Source of the DNA: Streptomyces soli
GTDB lineage: Bacteria > Actinomycetota > Actinomycetes > Streptomycetales > Streptomycetaceae
Direction of reading: 5' to 3'
Assembly: GCF_003999195.1 (NCBI RefSeq)
Contig: NZ_RJVR01000346.1
Coordinates: 59,573 to 123,572, forward strand
DNA: 64,000 nt
Positions within the stretch are counted from its first letter, which is position 1; every line of letters begins with the position of its first letter. This document shows, piece after piece, positions 34,027 to 42,005 of this stretch. Both the position numbers and the translations under genes were made by a program. The notes beneath the pieces were generated by a model that did no database searches, was not told the DNA's origin, and saw only the letters and a program-made list of their open reading frames with translations.

Positions 34027-35009
34027 CCGCAGACCGGCTTGTCGTCGTCGACCTCGACCACGATGGCGGTCCGCTCGACCCAAACACCGGAAAGTCCGTG
34101 CCTCCGGCGGCCGTTGACGGTTTCCTGGCCGACCATCTGCGCGTGCCCGCCGATGCCTCCGACATCGTGGTGTTCGTCCATGGCTGGCGCAACAGCCGGG
34201 CCCAGTCGCTCGCCAGGGCGCGGCTGTTCTTCTCCCTCGTCGAGTCCACGTACCGCGCGGGGCACGACCGCTATCCCGGCATCGGCACGTGGAAGGGTCA
34301 CTACGTGCTCGTCCGCTGGCCCTCGATGAGTGATCCGTTCCTCACCGGCTACCGCCGTATCCGTGAGCGGGCGCACGCCATGACCACGCGCGGCCGGGCC
34401 GCCGACGTGATCGCGCAGCTCCTCGGATACCTCAATAACGCCCGCAGACGCCCCGGCGGCCCGCCGACGCTACGCACAGCCGACGGGCAGTATCTGCACG
34501 CCGTCGGACACTCCTTCGGTGGGCGCTTCCTCATCGAGGCCGTGCAGGCCGCCGCCGACGAGCGCCCAAAGGTGCTGGGCTGGCGGCGCGCCGACTCGAG
34601 GTATCCGTATGCCCTCGACACACTGCTTGTCTTCCAGATGGCGGCGTCTTCGGACGTCTTCGCGGGCCGCTTCGAGCGGATCCTGCGCGACGCGCCGATC
34701 AACGGCCCCATCGCCCTAACGACGTCACGGGCCGACCGCGCCACCGGCCTGTGGCACCGCCTCGCCGAGGGCACCCCGGGTATCGGCCACGTGGGTGCGA
34801 CCCGGCCCGCCGAGCACATCGCGGCCGCCGCCCTGCGTGCGCCGGCGGCCGCCTACCGCCAGGCCGAACTCGACCGCCGCATCGTCAACGTCGACGCCAC
34901 CTGGCGCTATCGCCGCGGGCGCCTGTGGAATCCGGCCGGGGCGCACTCCGACATCTGGTATCCGGAGTCCGCCCACCTGCTGCTGTCCCTGGCCGATCTC
35001 GCCCGGTGA
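34005..35009 (+). CDS. alpha/beta hydrolase
   Basis: A 334-residue alpha/beta-fold hydrolase. It shows 'DIVVFVHGWRNSRAQSLA' (oxyanion-hole HG motif, about residue 55), the nucleophile elbow 'HAVGHSFGGRFLIEAV' (Ser about 170), a probable acid in the 'ALDTLLVFQMAA' strand region, and a late His (several candidates in the C-terminal 70 residues). Lipase or esterase activity is likely; no signal peptide, so it acts in the cytoplasm. Its GTG lies 22 bases inside the CHAT gene, so the two are translationally coupled. Within the operon it looks like an effector, perhaps acting on membrane lipids or a small molecule. Confidence 0.75.
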   Translation: MARQDLLTADRLVVVDLDHDGGPLDPNTGKSVPPAAVDGFLADHLRVPADASDIVVFVHGWRNSRAQSLARARLFFSLVESTYRAGHDRYPGIGTWKGHYVLVRWPSMSDPFLTGYRRIRERAHAMTTRGRAADVIAQLLGYLNNARRRPGGPPTLRTADGQYLHAVGHSFGGRFLIEAVQAAADERPKVLGWRRADSRYPYALDTLLVFQMAASSDVFAGRFERILRDAPINGPIALTTSRADRATGLWHRLAEGTPGIGHVGATRPAEHIAAAALRAPAAAYRQAELDRRIVNVDATWRYRRGRLWNPAGAHSDIWYPESAHLLLSLADLAR

Positions 35010-35040
35010 CCGAGTCCGCTACATGACCGTTGAAGGGCCG

Positions 35041-35215
35041 TCAGGTCGGGCGATACAGCGCGTCGATCTCCCGAACGTAGGTCTATTCGATCACCTTGCG
35101 GTTGAGCTTCAGCGACGGCGCCAGCGTGCCCAGTTCGAGTGTCTGGTCAGCCGCGGGATCCTCGCCGAGATTGAGCCGGGCCTGTTCAACCTGCTCCGGC
35201 CATAACCCGGCCGCG
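35041..35215 (-). pseudogene. long-chain acyl-CoA synthetase (AMP-binding) C-terminal remnant
   Basis: The minus strand reads 'ELGTLAPSLKLNRKVIE', then a TAG, then 'TYVREIDALYRPT' and a stop at 35041. This is the C-terminal signature of Streptomyces fatty-acyl-CoA ligases (TPSLKxxRK, followed by Y-x-x-EID-x-LY). Both the internal stop and the missing rest mark it as a relic. Confidence 0.65.
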
Positions 35216-35300
35216 ACCCCGCGACCAGCGCACCTCGCCCAACCTCAACGACGAACCGGACATCAACTCGCGAATCGCCCTAGAGGGCATTTAGGTGTGT

Positions 35301-36680
35301 TCAGTAGGGATATGCCACCTTTGAGGTCGGCGGCTTTCGGGATACTTCGGCTCTCCTGCTGTTTCCGTGGGTTGCACTGAGGTGGCTTCGGTTACTGTGT
35401 GTGTGAGGTCTTGGGGTGCGGCCGGGTAGGGGTGGGCAGAGTCCGCTTCGTTTGAGCATGGCCATGGCGATGAGGGAGTCGGCGCTGTGGTAGCCGAAGC
35501 CGCGGCGGGTGATCATTCTCAGGGTGGTGTTCGAGGCTTCCAGGCGTGCGTTGTTGACGTCGATGTCGAGAGCGGCGTGGACGGCGGGCAGGACCCGCTA
35601 GATGGAAGCGGCGACTTTCTCGAAGGCGGCCAGACCCGCCTCGGCGACCCAGGAGAACCAGCCGGCCAGCAGCTTCTTGCCCTTGTCGCCGCGCTGGGCG
35701 AAGACGTCGCGCAACTGCTCCTTGAGCAAGTAGGCGGTGAACAGGTCGTCGTTGGTACTCTTTATCCCCTCCAGAGTCACTTTTTGATCCGACGTCAGAT
35801 TTTCTGGGTTCTTGAGCAGTGCCCAGCGTGAACCCTTGAGTGCGGACGCCTCCTCGTCCAGCTTCTGCCCCTTCAGGACCGCGACGGTCCGGCGCCGAAC
35901 CTGGTCCACCGCATCGGTGCCCCACTGCACGACATGGAATGGATCCATGGTCATGACCGCGTTCTTCGCCTGGACCTTGACGACCTCGCTGATCCAGGTC
36001 GCCGCGTCCGCGGACACGACTTCCAGCTTTGCGGCGCGTTCCTCCCCCAACGCGGAGAAGAACTTCTCCACGGTCGCCTTGTCACGTCCCTTCGCCGCCC
36101 ACACCAGCGCCCCGGTGTCGTGATTGACCACGCAGACAAGGTAGTTCTGGCCCTTGCGGTAGGAGACCTCATCAATGCCGATCCGAACCAGACCATCCAG
36201 CAGGTCGACACGCCCGGCGGCGCGCGCGACCACCCGCGTCACGATCGCACTGACCGTGCGCCACGTGGTCCGCTGCAACTCGGCCACCGCGGAGGCCGGG
36301 GTATTCGCAGCCAGCCACGCCACCGTGTCCTCGAACGCCGACGTGAACCGCGACCCGGGACAAGCCCAAGGCACGTGCGCCGCAACCACTTTGTGATCGG
36401 GGCAGTTCACCCGAGCCACATCGGCCTCGATGAACGTGCGCAACTCGCCCACGTCCAAACCGCGCCACCGCCGCGGCCGCCCCGACCCACCGTCATACCC
36501 CGGACACACCCTTCGGCACCGCGAGCACTTCGCCGCCTCCGCCGCGTACGGCCGCACCCGCACCACCAGGTCGTCCGATCCATCCGCAGCCTCGACCAGC
36601 TCGAAACCCTCCACCACCGTCCGCTTGAGTCCCAGCAGCCGACCACATAGCGTTGTCCCACGCACGCCGTACCTCGTCAC
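35301..36680 (-). pseudogene. ISL3-family transposase split by an in-frame TAG
   Basis: From about 36680 the frame gives a near-complete ISL3 transposase: zinc finger 'CSRCRRVCPGYDG', 'IGIDEVSYRKGQNYLVCVVN' (first catalytic Asp), 'VVSADAATWISEVVK', 'AVMTMDPFHVVQW' (second Asp). A TAG at 35598-35600 interrupts after 'FEKVAASI'. The same frame continues 'VLPAVHAALDIDVNNARLEA', 'NTTLRMITRRGFGYHSADSL' (the last catalytic region) to 35301. I see no convincing terminal inverted repeats. One base change would restore it. Confidence 0.8.
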
Positions 36681-36786
36681 GCATAGATCTTGTTCATTAG
36701 CAGCTCAAGACCCCATGCGAGGTACGGCGTGCACCCGTTTTCGATCATGGTCAGGTGTGCCGTGGCCGCAGTCGCGCTTGGTGCGC

Positions 36787-37437
36787 TCAGGTGCCTCGGA
36801 CGTCGCGTCCCAGGGCCGCCGAAACCGCTCGCTGATGGACGAGCCCGGTCCGGATCAGCCGGGCCTGCGGCGCGAAGCAGTCCACGATCGTCATGTGGTT
36901 CGCAGCCGGGCAGATACCTCCATCGACGATCACGGACGCGGTCACGCCAGTGGTTGCCAGGAAGTGGTTGACCTCATCGAGGGTGACGGCCGGACCCGGG
37001 TAGTCCGGGCCTCCGTCACCTGAGATGTTGACCGTGGTCGCGGCGATGGGCGCACCGGAAATGGACGCCAATTTGCCGAGGAGACCTGAGTCGTATGTGG
37101 TCAGGGCGGGCGATCCGACAGCCACGTACTTGGCGGCCTCGGCCGGATCACGCCAGGGCAGGAGGAGTGCGAGGTCCCCGGGCCAGAAGGCGTCGACGAG
37201 CCGCCTGGCCTCCGCTGTGAGTTGGAAGTGTTCTTCGCACGCCTCAAGCGAAGGCAGGACGAACGCCAGCGACTTGCCGGACGGGCGCTTCTTGCCCTCG
37301 AAGATGCGTCCGCAGGCGTCCGGGTTTCCGGCGTCGGCGCAGATCATGTACCAGCGGTTGGTCGGAACGATGACCAGTTCGCCGGCTTCGATCGCGCGGG
37401 CCGCGATGTCGAGGTCAGTGGGGTGAATCGGTGGCAT
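36787..37437 (-). CDS. Sua5/YciO/YrdC-family protein (threonylcarbamoyl-AMP-synthase type)
   Basis: A 216-residue protein with the YrdC fold. It shows 'GELVIVPTNRWYMICADA' (substrate entry, usually PTDTVYGL, diverged here), 'GKKRPSGKSLAFVLPS' (KxR...KPxxxL-type basic motif) and 'FWPGDLALLLPW' (WPGPLT motif). The housekeeping enzyme makes threonylcarbamoyl-AMP for tRNA t6A. The diverged motif and place at the end of a nine-gene operon suggest a paralogue that makes or uses a carbamoyl-adenylate in the pathway. ATG 37437 has GAGGAG seven bases upstream. It is 32 bases after the PhyH stop. Confidence 0.75.
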   Translation of the reverse strand: MPPIHPTDLDIAARAIEAGELVIVPTNRWYMICADAGNPDACGRIFEGKKRPSGKSLAFVLPSLEACEEHFQLTAEARRLVDAFWPGDLALLLPWRDPAEAAKYVAVGSPALTTYDSGLLGKLASISGAPIAATTVNISGDGGPDYPGPAVTLDEVNHFLATTGVTASVIVDGGICPAANHMTIVDCFAPQARLIRTGLVHQRAVSAALGRDVRGT

Positions 37438-37469
37438 GGACGTGCTCCTCACGAAGTCGGGGTGGGCGC

Positions 37470-38237
37470 TCATCGGGTGGTAGTCGCCGTAGCCGTTACG
37501 GCTGCGAGCGGTGGGTAGTCGAGCCATGGATCGCGTAGGGCTTCGAGGCGTCGATGCGCGTGGCCGGGATGCGATACGCGGAAGTACGCCATCACCCTCG
37601 GCGTGGAGGTGTAGTTCCGGCGCACCGAGTGCGGAACGAGATGGTGCATCAGCAGGACATCACCAGGCGCCCCCAGGAAAGGTGTTCCGCGTTCGGTGGC
37701 GATCCGTGGGGGGACCTGTGCGGTGATGCCGAGGGACCATTCGGAACCGAACCACTCGGCCATGGCCAGGTGCCCGCCGGGCAGGTAGCGCAGCGCCCCG
37801 CCGTCCGGATCGCTGACGTCGGAGAGGACGACGCCTACGAGGAGCGAGAAGGTGCGCAGTTCGTCGGGGTCAAGGTGCGGGCAGGCGACTCCGTCGACGT
37901 GCATCGCCTTCTCGGGCTGAGCTGTGGGCAGTGCGTCCTCGGGCACCCGGATCTGGATCTGCGTCGTGGTGACCGGCTGGACGTCACCGAGCAGATCGGC
38001 CGCTAGTTGCCGTGCGCCGGAATCCGAGAACAGGCCCAGCAGGTCCGGGTGTTCACTGAGCTCGGGTGCGAAGGTGCGCTGCGTGTACGCGGCGATCTGG
38101 GACGGGGCCATGTCCTCCCGGAACCAGCGGCCGACGCGGGATGAAGCACGCGCGATCAGGTCCGCGGGTACGAAGCCGCGTCGTATGACAAGGCCGTCCT
38201 GCACGAAGCCGACCTTTTCTTCATGGGTGAGGGGCAT
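37470..38237 (-). CDS. PhyH-type Fe(II)/2-oxoglutarate dioxygenase
   Basis: A 255-residue non-heme iron oxygenase of the phytanoyl-CoA dioxygenase family. The metal triad is visible: 'KAMHVDGVACPHLDPDEL' (HxD) and the distal His in 'LLMHHLVPHSVRRNYTST', with the following Arg for 2-oxoglutarate. 'FVQDGLVIRRGFVPADLIA' is the usual N-terminus. Family members hydroxylate or desaturate small molecules in antibiotic pathways. The ATG overlaps the creatininase-like gene by 17 bases. It is likely a tailoring step of the cluster. Confidence 0.8.
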   Translation of the reverse strand: MPLTHEEKVGFVQDGLVIRRGFVPADLIARASSRVGRWFREDMAPSQIAAYTQRTFAPELSEHPDLLGLFSDSGARQLAADLLGDVQPVTTTQIQIRVPEDALPTAQPEKAMHVDGVACPHLDPDELRTFSLLVGVVLSDVSDPDGGALRYLPGGHLAMAEWFGSEWSLGITAQVPPRIATERGTPFLGAPGDVLLMHHLVPHSVRRNYTSTPRVMAYFRVSHPGHAHRRLEALRDPWLDYPPLAAVTATATTTR

Positions 38238-39051
38238 TGGTCCTCCGGTGGTTCTCCGGGACGGCGGCGGTGCGGTCGGCGAGCAGGGCGAGCACGTCTG
38301 CGCCGGCCTCCAAGGCGCTCGTGATGATCGAGTGGCCGACAGCGGCGCTCGCCTTGCGGGGATCGCCGCCGATGATGCCGAGCGAGGAAATGGCCGGGTC
38401 GCCGGACGACCACGGCCAGGTGGTGCCGCGTCGGAGTACAAGCCGGTCGATCACCCCGCGCTGTCGGGGGTTCGGGGTCAAGCCGTCGGGTATCCGGTCG
38501 AGCCGCACGGTGCCCGGAGAGAGGGCGAGCATTATGGACGTCTCACGGATGCCGGCGTGGATCTCGGTTAGCTCGCTGTCGGTGCTCTCGGCCGACAAGG
38601 AACTCGGGTGGATGACGCAGACGGCGATGGCGTGCGTCTGCTGGAGTTCGTGGGCGAGGGCTTCGAGGACGCCTCGGTTCCCGCCGTGACCGTTGACGAT
38701 CAGCAGCCGACGGGCCGGGGTCGCGCGGACGTACTGGCCTATGAGGATGTCGAGCATGCTGTTGAGCGCGGCGATGTTCAGGGAGATGGTGCCTGCCGAC
38801 CAGGCGTGCTCCAGCGACAGGCCGTACGCCAGAGCGGGCAGGACCCACAGGTCGTGCTGGTCGCCGTAGCGCTCGACGATTTGCTGGGTGAATCGTTCGG
38901 CGATGATGGTGTCGGTGTTGAGCGGCAGGTGCGGGCCGTGCTGTTCGACGGAGCCGATCGGCAGGCACAGGACCGATCGGCGGCTGAGCCGCGCCGTGAC
39001 GTCCGGCGCGGTCAGCTGGTCATACGCGCGAGATCTGCGCGCCTCGCTCAC
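38221..39051 (-). CDS. creatininase-family amidohydrolase
   Basis: A 276-residue metal-dependent amidohydrolase. It shows 'LPIGSVEQHGPHLPLNTDT' (E-x-H-G-x-H-L-P, binuclear-metal ligands), 'YGLSLEHAWSAGTISLN' and 'RRLLIVNGHGGNRGVLEALA' (NGHGGN motif), with 'ELTEIHAGIRETSIMLAL' containing the HAG-x-x-ET ligands. Relatives hydrolyse creatinine, formamides of biosynthetic intermediates, or peptide bonds in mycofactocin-type pathways. The GTG start overlaps the methyltransferase stop by four bases. The substrate is unknown. Confidence 0.8.
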   Translation of the reverse strand: MSEARRSRAYDQLTAPDVTARLSRRSVLCLPIGSVEQHGPHLPLNTDTIIAERFTQQIVERYGDQHDLWVLPALAYGLSLEHAWSAGTISLNIAALNSMLDILIGQYVRATPARRLLIVNGHGGNRGVLEALAHELQQTHAIAVCVIHPSSLSAESTDSELTEIHAGIRETSIMLALSPGTVRLDRIPDGLTPNPRQRGVIDRLVLRRGTTWPWSSGDPAISSLGIIGGDPRKASAAVGHSIITSALEAGADVLALLADRTAAVPENHRRTNAPHP

Positions 39052-39842
39052 TCCTGGCTCCGGCGGCCGATCCGGATGAGGAACTCGTTGTCCTCGCCGA
39101 ACGTGTCGTCGTCGCTGAAGTCGGCCAGGGTCGCCTTCGCCTTCGCCTCGAACTCGTCCAGGCGGTCGCCGAACAGGTGCGGGGCGGCGAACGTGGTCGA
39201 GTACAGGTATCCGAGGATGCTGTCGGTCGTCCAGGTGCGCTGGACAGGCACGCGCACTTCTTCGACCTGGTTGAAGGGCGACTCCTCCATGATCTCGCTG
39301 TACGGACGGTTGTGGTGCTGGAAGGTGCCTTGCCCGGCGCGCCGCTCCTCGCCGAGGAACTCCTTGATGACGCTGCGGACGGCGTCCTTCCAGGGACTGC
39401 CCACTGCCCAGAAGCTGTTGTCGCCGAAGATGGCGACAGCACCGCCCGGGGCGACCTGCGCGTCCAGGAGAGACAGGACCGCGGCCTGGTCGAGCCAGTG
39501 GAAGGCCCGGCAGATCGTCACGAGGTCCGCGCGCCATCCGGCCGGAGGGGTGAACTCCTCGGCCGTGCACTCCACGAGCGACAGCGTGGTGCCTGCGGGA
39601 AGCGCCGGCCGTAGGGCCGAATCGGCGGCGGCGAGCATGTCGGCGTCATTGTCGATCGCGATGATGTCGTCGAAGCGGTTCAGCAGTGCTTCCACGACGA
39701 GGCCGGTCCCGGTACCGACGTCCAGCAGACGGCGAGACCGGTCGGCGGCCGTCGCCCGGACCAGGACTTCGGCCACCTCGGTCGGGATGCCCGGACGGTA
39801 CTGCCGATAGAAGCCGACGGTACCGGTGAACAGGCTGCTCAT
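39048..39842 (-). CDS. class I SAM-dependent methyltransferase
   Basis: A 264-residue methyltransferase. Motif I 'RRLLDVGTGTGLVVEALL', motif II 'IIAIDNDADMLAAAD' with the acidic ribose contact, 'LVECTAEEF' and motif post-I 'ADLVTICRAFHWLDQA'. The 'AFHWL' word is typical of methyltransferases acting on small molecules. The acceptor is unknown. The ATG overlaps the HAD stop by four bases (ATGA). It sits sixth in the operon. Confidence 0.8.
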   Translation of the reverse strand: MSSLFTGTVGFYRQYRPGIPTEVAEVLVRATAADRSRRLLDVGTGTGLVVEALLNRFDDIIAIDNDADMLAAADSALRPALPAGTTLSLVECTAEEFTPPAGWRADLVTICRAFHWLDQAAVLSLLDAQVAPGGAVAIFGDNSFWAVGSPWKDAVRSVIKEFLGEERRAGQGTFQHHNRPYSEIMEESPFNQVEEVRVPVQRTWTTDSILGYLYSTTFAAPHLFGDRLDEFEAKAKATLADFSDDDTFGEDNEFLIRIGRRSQE

Positions 39843-40507
39843 GGTGTTTCCTCCGTGCTTGTGAACGCTCGAACGTGCTGGGCCGCGGCCGATAGGTCAT
39901 CGGCGACGAGCACGTCGTGACCAACGATTAGATCGGGGTCGGGAGCTGGCCGGCCACGCGATATCCAGACGGCCCGGAGCCCCGCGGCGACGGCTCCGAC
40001 GACGTCGCAGGTCCAGTCATCCCCGATGTGGAGGATGTGCGCCGGGGCCACGCCGCAGTGCTCGGCAACCGCGAGGAACGCCCGCCGGTCCGGCTTGGCG
40101 AAGCCGATGCGGCATGAGGGGAAGAAATCGCTCACCCATGGTGCCGTGCGGCGCCGGAGCTCTTCGGTGTCCGCATCCGCACAGGTCACGTTGGACAGCG
40201 TCACGACGGTCGCTACTTCGCTCAGCACGTGCAGCGCATCCATGGCTCCGGGGAAGAGCATGAGGGGAGCCGGCAGCAGGTCCCAGGGGAAGTCGGCGGG
40301 CGCGACGCGCAGGGCCTCACACAGGTCGGCCACGACGGCGTCATCGAGCAGCGGCTGAGTGTGCAGGCGATCGCGCATGATCTCGCGCGCCTGCTGCGGC
40401 GGCAGGGGGGATGCTTCGGTCAGTCGCATCGTGAGGCCGGGGCCTTCCGCATATCCCAGGGTTCCACCGACGTCGACGCTGATGAGGTGTGGGCGCTGCC
40501 GAGTCAC
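39839..40507 (-). CDS. HAD-family phosphatase
   Basis: A 222-residue HAD-like hydrolase. Motif I 'LISVDVGGTLGYA' has DxG where phosphatases have DxD, so the second, general-acid Asp is Gly. Motif II 'VTLSNVT' has its Ser; motif III Lys is in 'RIGFAKPDRRAF'; motif IV 'ILHIGDDWTCDVVGA' has the metal Asp. The replaced second Asp suggests a slow phosphatase or a different reaction such as a phosphonatase-like or dehalogenase-like step. It overlaps both neighbours by four bases. Confidence 0.75.
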   Translation of the reverse strand: MTRQRPHLISVDVGGTLGYAEGPGLTMRLTEASPLPPQQAREIMRDRLHTQPLLDDAVVADLCEALRVAPADFPWDLLPAPLMLFPGAMDALHVLSEVATVVTLSNVTCADADTEELRRRTAPWVSDFFPSCRIGFAKPDRRAFLAVAEHCGVAPAHILHIGDDWTCDVVGAVAAGLRAVWISRGRPAPDPDLIVGHDVLVADDLSAAAQHVRAFTSTEETP

Positions 40508-40956
40508 GCGGCACTCCTCACGGCAGGCGGCAGAGCGGAGACGATCGCCGCGATACGAGCCGCACGGATCCCAGGAGTGGTGGCCTCGGACAGGAATGTC
40601 AGGGCGTAGCGCAGCTCGGCGTCATCGAGGGCGTCGAGAATGCGCCCCTCCGTTTCGGCAGCCGACTCCAGGTCCTCCGGGGCAACCTGGGGGCGCAGGC
40701 CATGCGCCAGGTGCAGCGTCCCCGACCACCGGGCTCGAAGCGTCGGCATCGTGCCCGAGCCCGTCGGGTGCAGGACCGTGACGTCGTCCAGGGTCATGAT
40801 GCGTACGGGTACGTTCACCCCGTCCACGTCGAGGCTCCCGGACAGGAACGTGTCGTGTCCGTCGAGCCGCTCGGTCAGTACGAGGAACGGTCCGTCGGAG
40901 TTGGAGGTACGTCCCACGGATCCCTCGACAGGGAGGCTTATCGATGTGCGTGGCAT
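40504..40956 (-). CDS. hypothetical protein of the biosynthetic operon
   Basis: A 150-residue protein I cannot assign. The first 90 residues are beta-rich ('GPFLVLTERLDGHDTFLSGS', 'VDGVNVPVRIMTLDDVTVLH'). The last 60 are helical ('EGRILDALDDAELRYALTFL'). No metal or nucleotide motif is evident. ATG 40956 has GAGGAG six bases upstream and lies 19 bases inside the enolase-family gene. The stop overlaps the HAD ATG. It could be an accessory or scaffold subunit; that is only a guess from its central position. Confidence 0.65.
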   Translation of the reverse strand: MPRTSISLPVEGSVGRTSNSDGPFLVLTERLDGHDTFLSGSLDVDGVNVPVRIMTLDDVTVLHPTGSGTMPTLRARWSGTLHLAHGLRPQVAPEDLESAAETEGRILDALDDAELRYALTFLSEATTPGIRAARIAAIVSALPPAVRSAA

Positions 40957-42005
40957 GGCGTTCTCCTCGGGGCGGTGCCGAGGCCGGCGGATTCCGGCAG
41001 GCGAAGTTGTCCGTGCTCTGGGAGCCAGGGATGGGCGTAGAGACGTTGCCGGCCCGGCTCCCACTGAAGGCGGTACTCGACCGCAGGGATTGCCTCGGGG
41101 AACGCGGCAGCCAGGTGGATGCCGGGAATCAACGAGCGGCCGTGGGGGTAGACCGGCACCGCGTTGGCACTCGCAGCAGCGAGGACTTCGACTGCCTGAG
41201 TGAGACCCCCGCATCCGACGACGTCGAGCGTCAGGGCCACGGGGCGGACCTTGTTGATCACGGTCGCGGGGTTCTCGCGGAGCGAAAGCCGCTCGCCGAC
41301 GGCCACTGGCAGCGGCGTCCTTGTCACCTGGCCGTACGCCCCAAGGTCATGGCGTGGCAGGGGATCCTCAAGCCAGATCAACGCGGACGGATCGACGTGG
41401 TCCGCGAATGCCAGGGTCAGGGAGGGCGTCCAGGTACCGACCGCGTCAACGGCGATCCTGGCCCCGGCCGCCTCGGCCGTGCGTTCCACGGCCTGGGCAA
41501 GAACCCTCGCGGTCGTCGTCTCGCGCGGTGGTTGGCAGCGGAGACCCCACTTGGTGAATCCCCAACTACCTGCGAGAACACTGGCCAGCGTGTCCAACTC
41601 AACCGCACCGGTCAGCTCCTGCGTCAGCCATGACACATACGCGGGGACAGATCGACGTGGGGTGGTGAGCGTCAGAAGGTCCGCCACCGGGCGACCGGCC
41701 AGGCGCCCGTGCAGATCCCACGCCGCGCAGTCGACGGCACCCATGGCCCATGAAGCATGCGCTTCCGGGCTTGCGACAGCCGGCACCCGCAGTCGCTGGC
41801 GGAGCGCTTGGTGATCGGTGACATCGACTCCGGCCACGAGCGGAGCGAGGATCTTGTCCACATAAGTACCGACGACGCTGCTGACGGGCCCGTACCAGCC
41901 GGTTTCCCCAGCCGCGCGGACGGCGACGAACACCGTGTCGTCACCAGCGAGTTCGGCGTCCCGTACGTCGACGACCTCGACCCGGTCGATGTGAATCCCG
42001 CTCAT
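40938..42005 (-). CDS. enolase-superfamily (mandelate racemase/muconate lactonizing-like) protein
   Basis: A 355-residue TIM-barrel protein. A capping domain leads into 'ASWAMGAVDCAAWDLHGRLA' (typical MR/MLE signature). The Mg ligands fit 'AVDAVGTWTPS' (Asp), 'IWLEDPLPRHD' (Glu) and 'VAVGERLSLRENP' (Glu). A catalytic Lys may be in 'WGFTKWGLRCQ' and a His in 'NAVPVYPHGRSLIPG'. Members abstract a proton alpha to a carboxylate: dehydration, racemisation or cycloisomerisation of acid sugars and amino-acid derivatives. It overlaps the phosphoketolase-like gene's stop by one base. Together they suggest a sugar-acid substrate. Confidence 0.8.
   Translation of the reverse strand: MSGIHIDRVEVVDVRDAELAGDDTVFVAVRAAGETGWYGPVSSVVGTYVDKILAPLVAGVDVTDHQALRQRLRVPAVASPEAHASWAMGAVDCAAWDLHGRLAGRPVADLLTLTTPRRSVPAYVSWLTQELTGAVELDTLASVLAGSWGFTKWGLRCQPPRETTTARVLAQAVERTAEAAGARIAVDAVGTWTPSLTLAFADHVDPSALIWLEDPLPRHDLGAYGQVTRTPLPVAVGERLSLRENPATVINKVRPVALTLDVVGCGGLTQAVEVLAAASANAVPVYPHGRSLIPGIHLAAAFPEAIPAVEYRLQWEPGRQRLYAHPWLPEHGQLRLPESAGLGTAPRRTPCHAHR

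Noticed and set aside
35289..35320. Terminal inverted repeats of the ISL3 element
   Set aside because: I compared the sequence around 35280-35340 with 36680-36730 and found no convincing matching ends.
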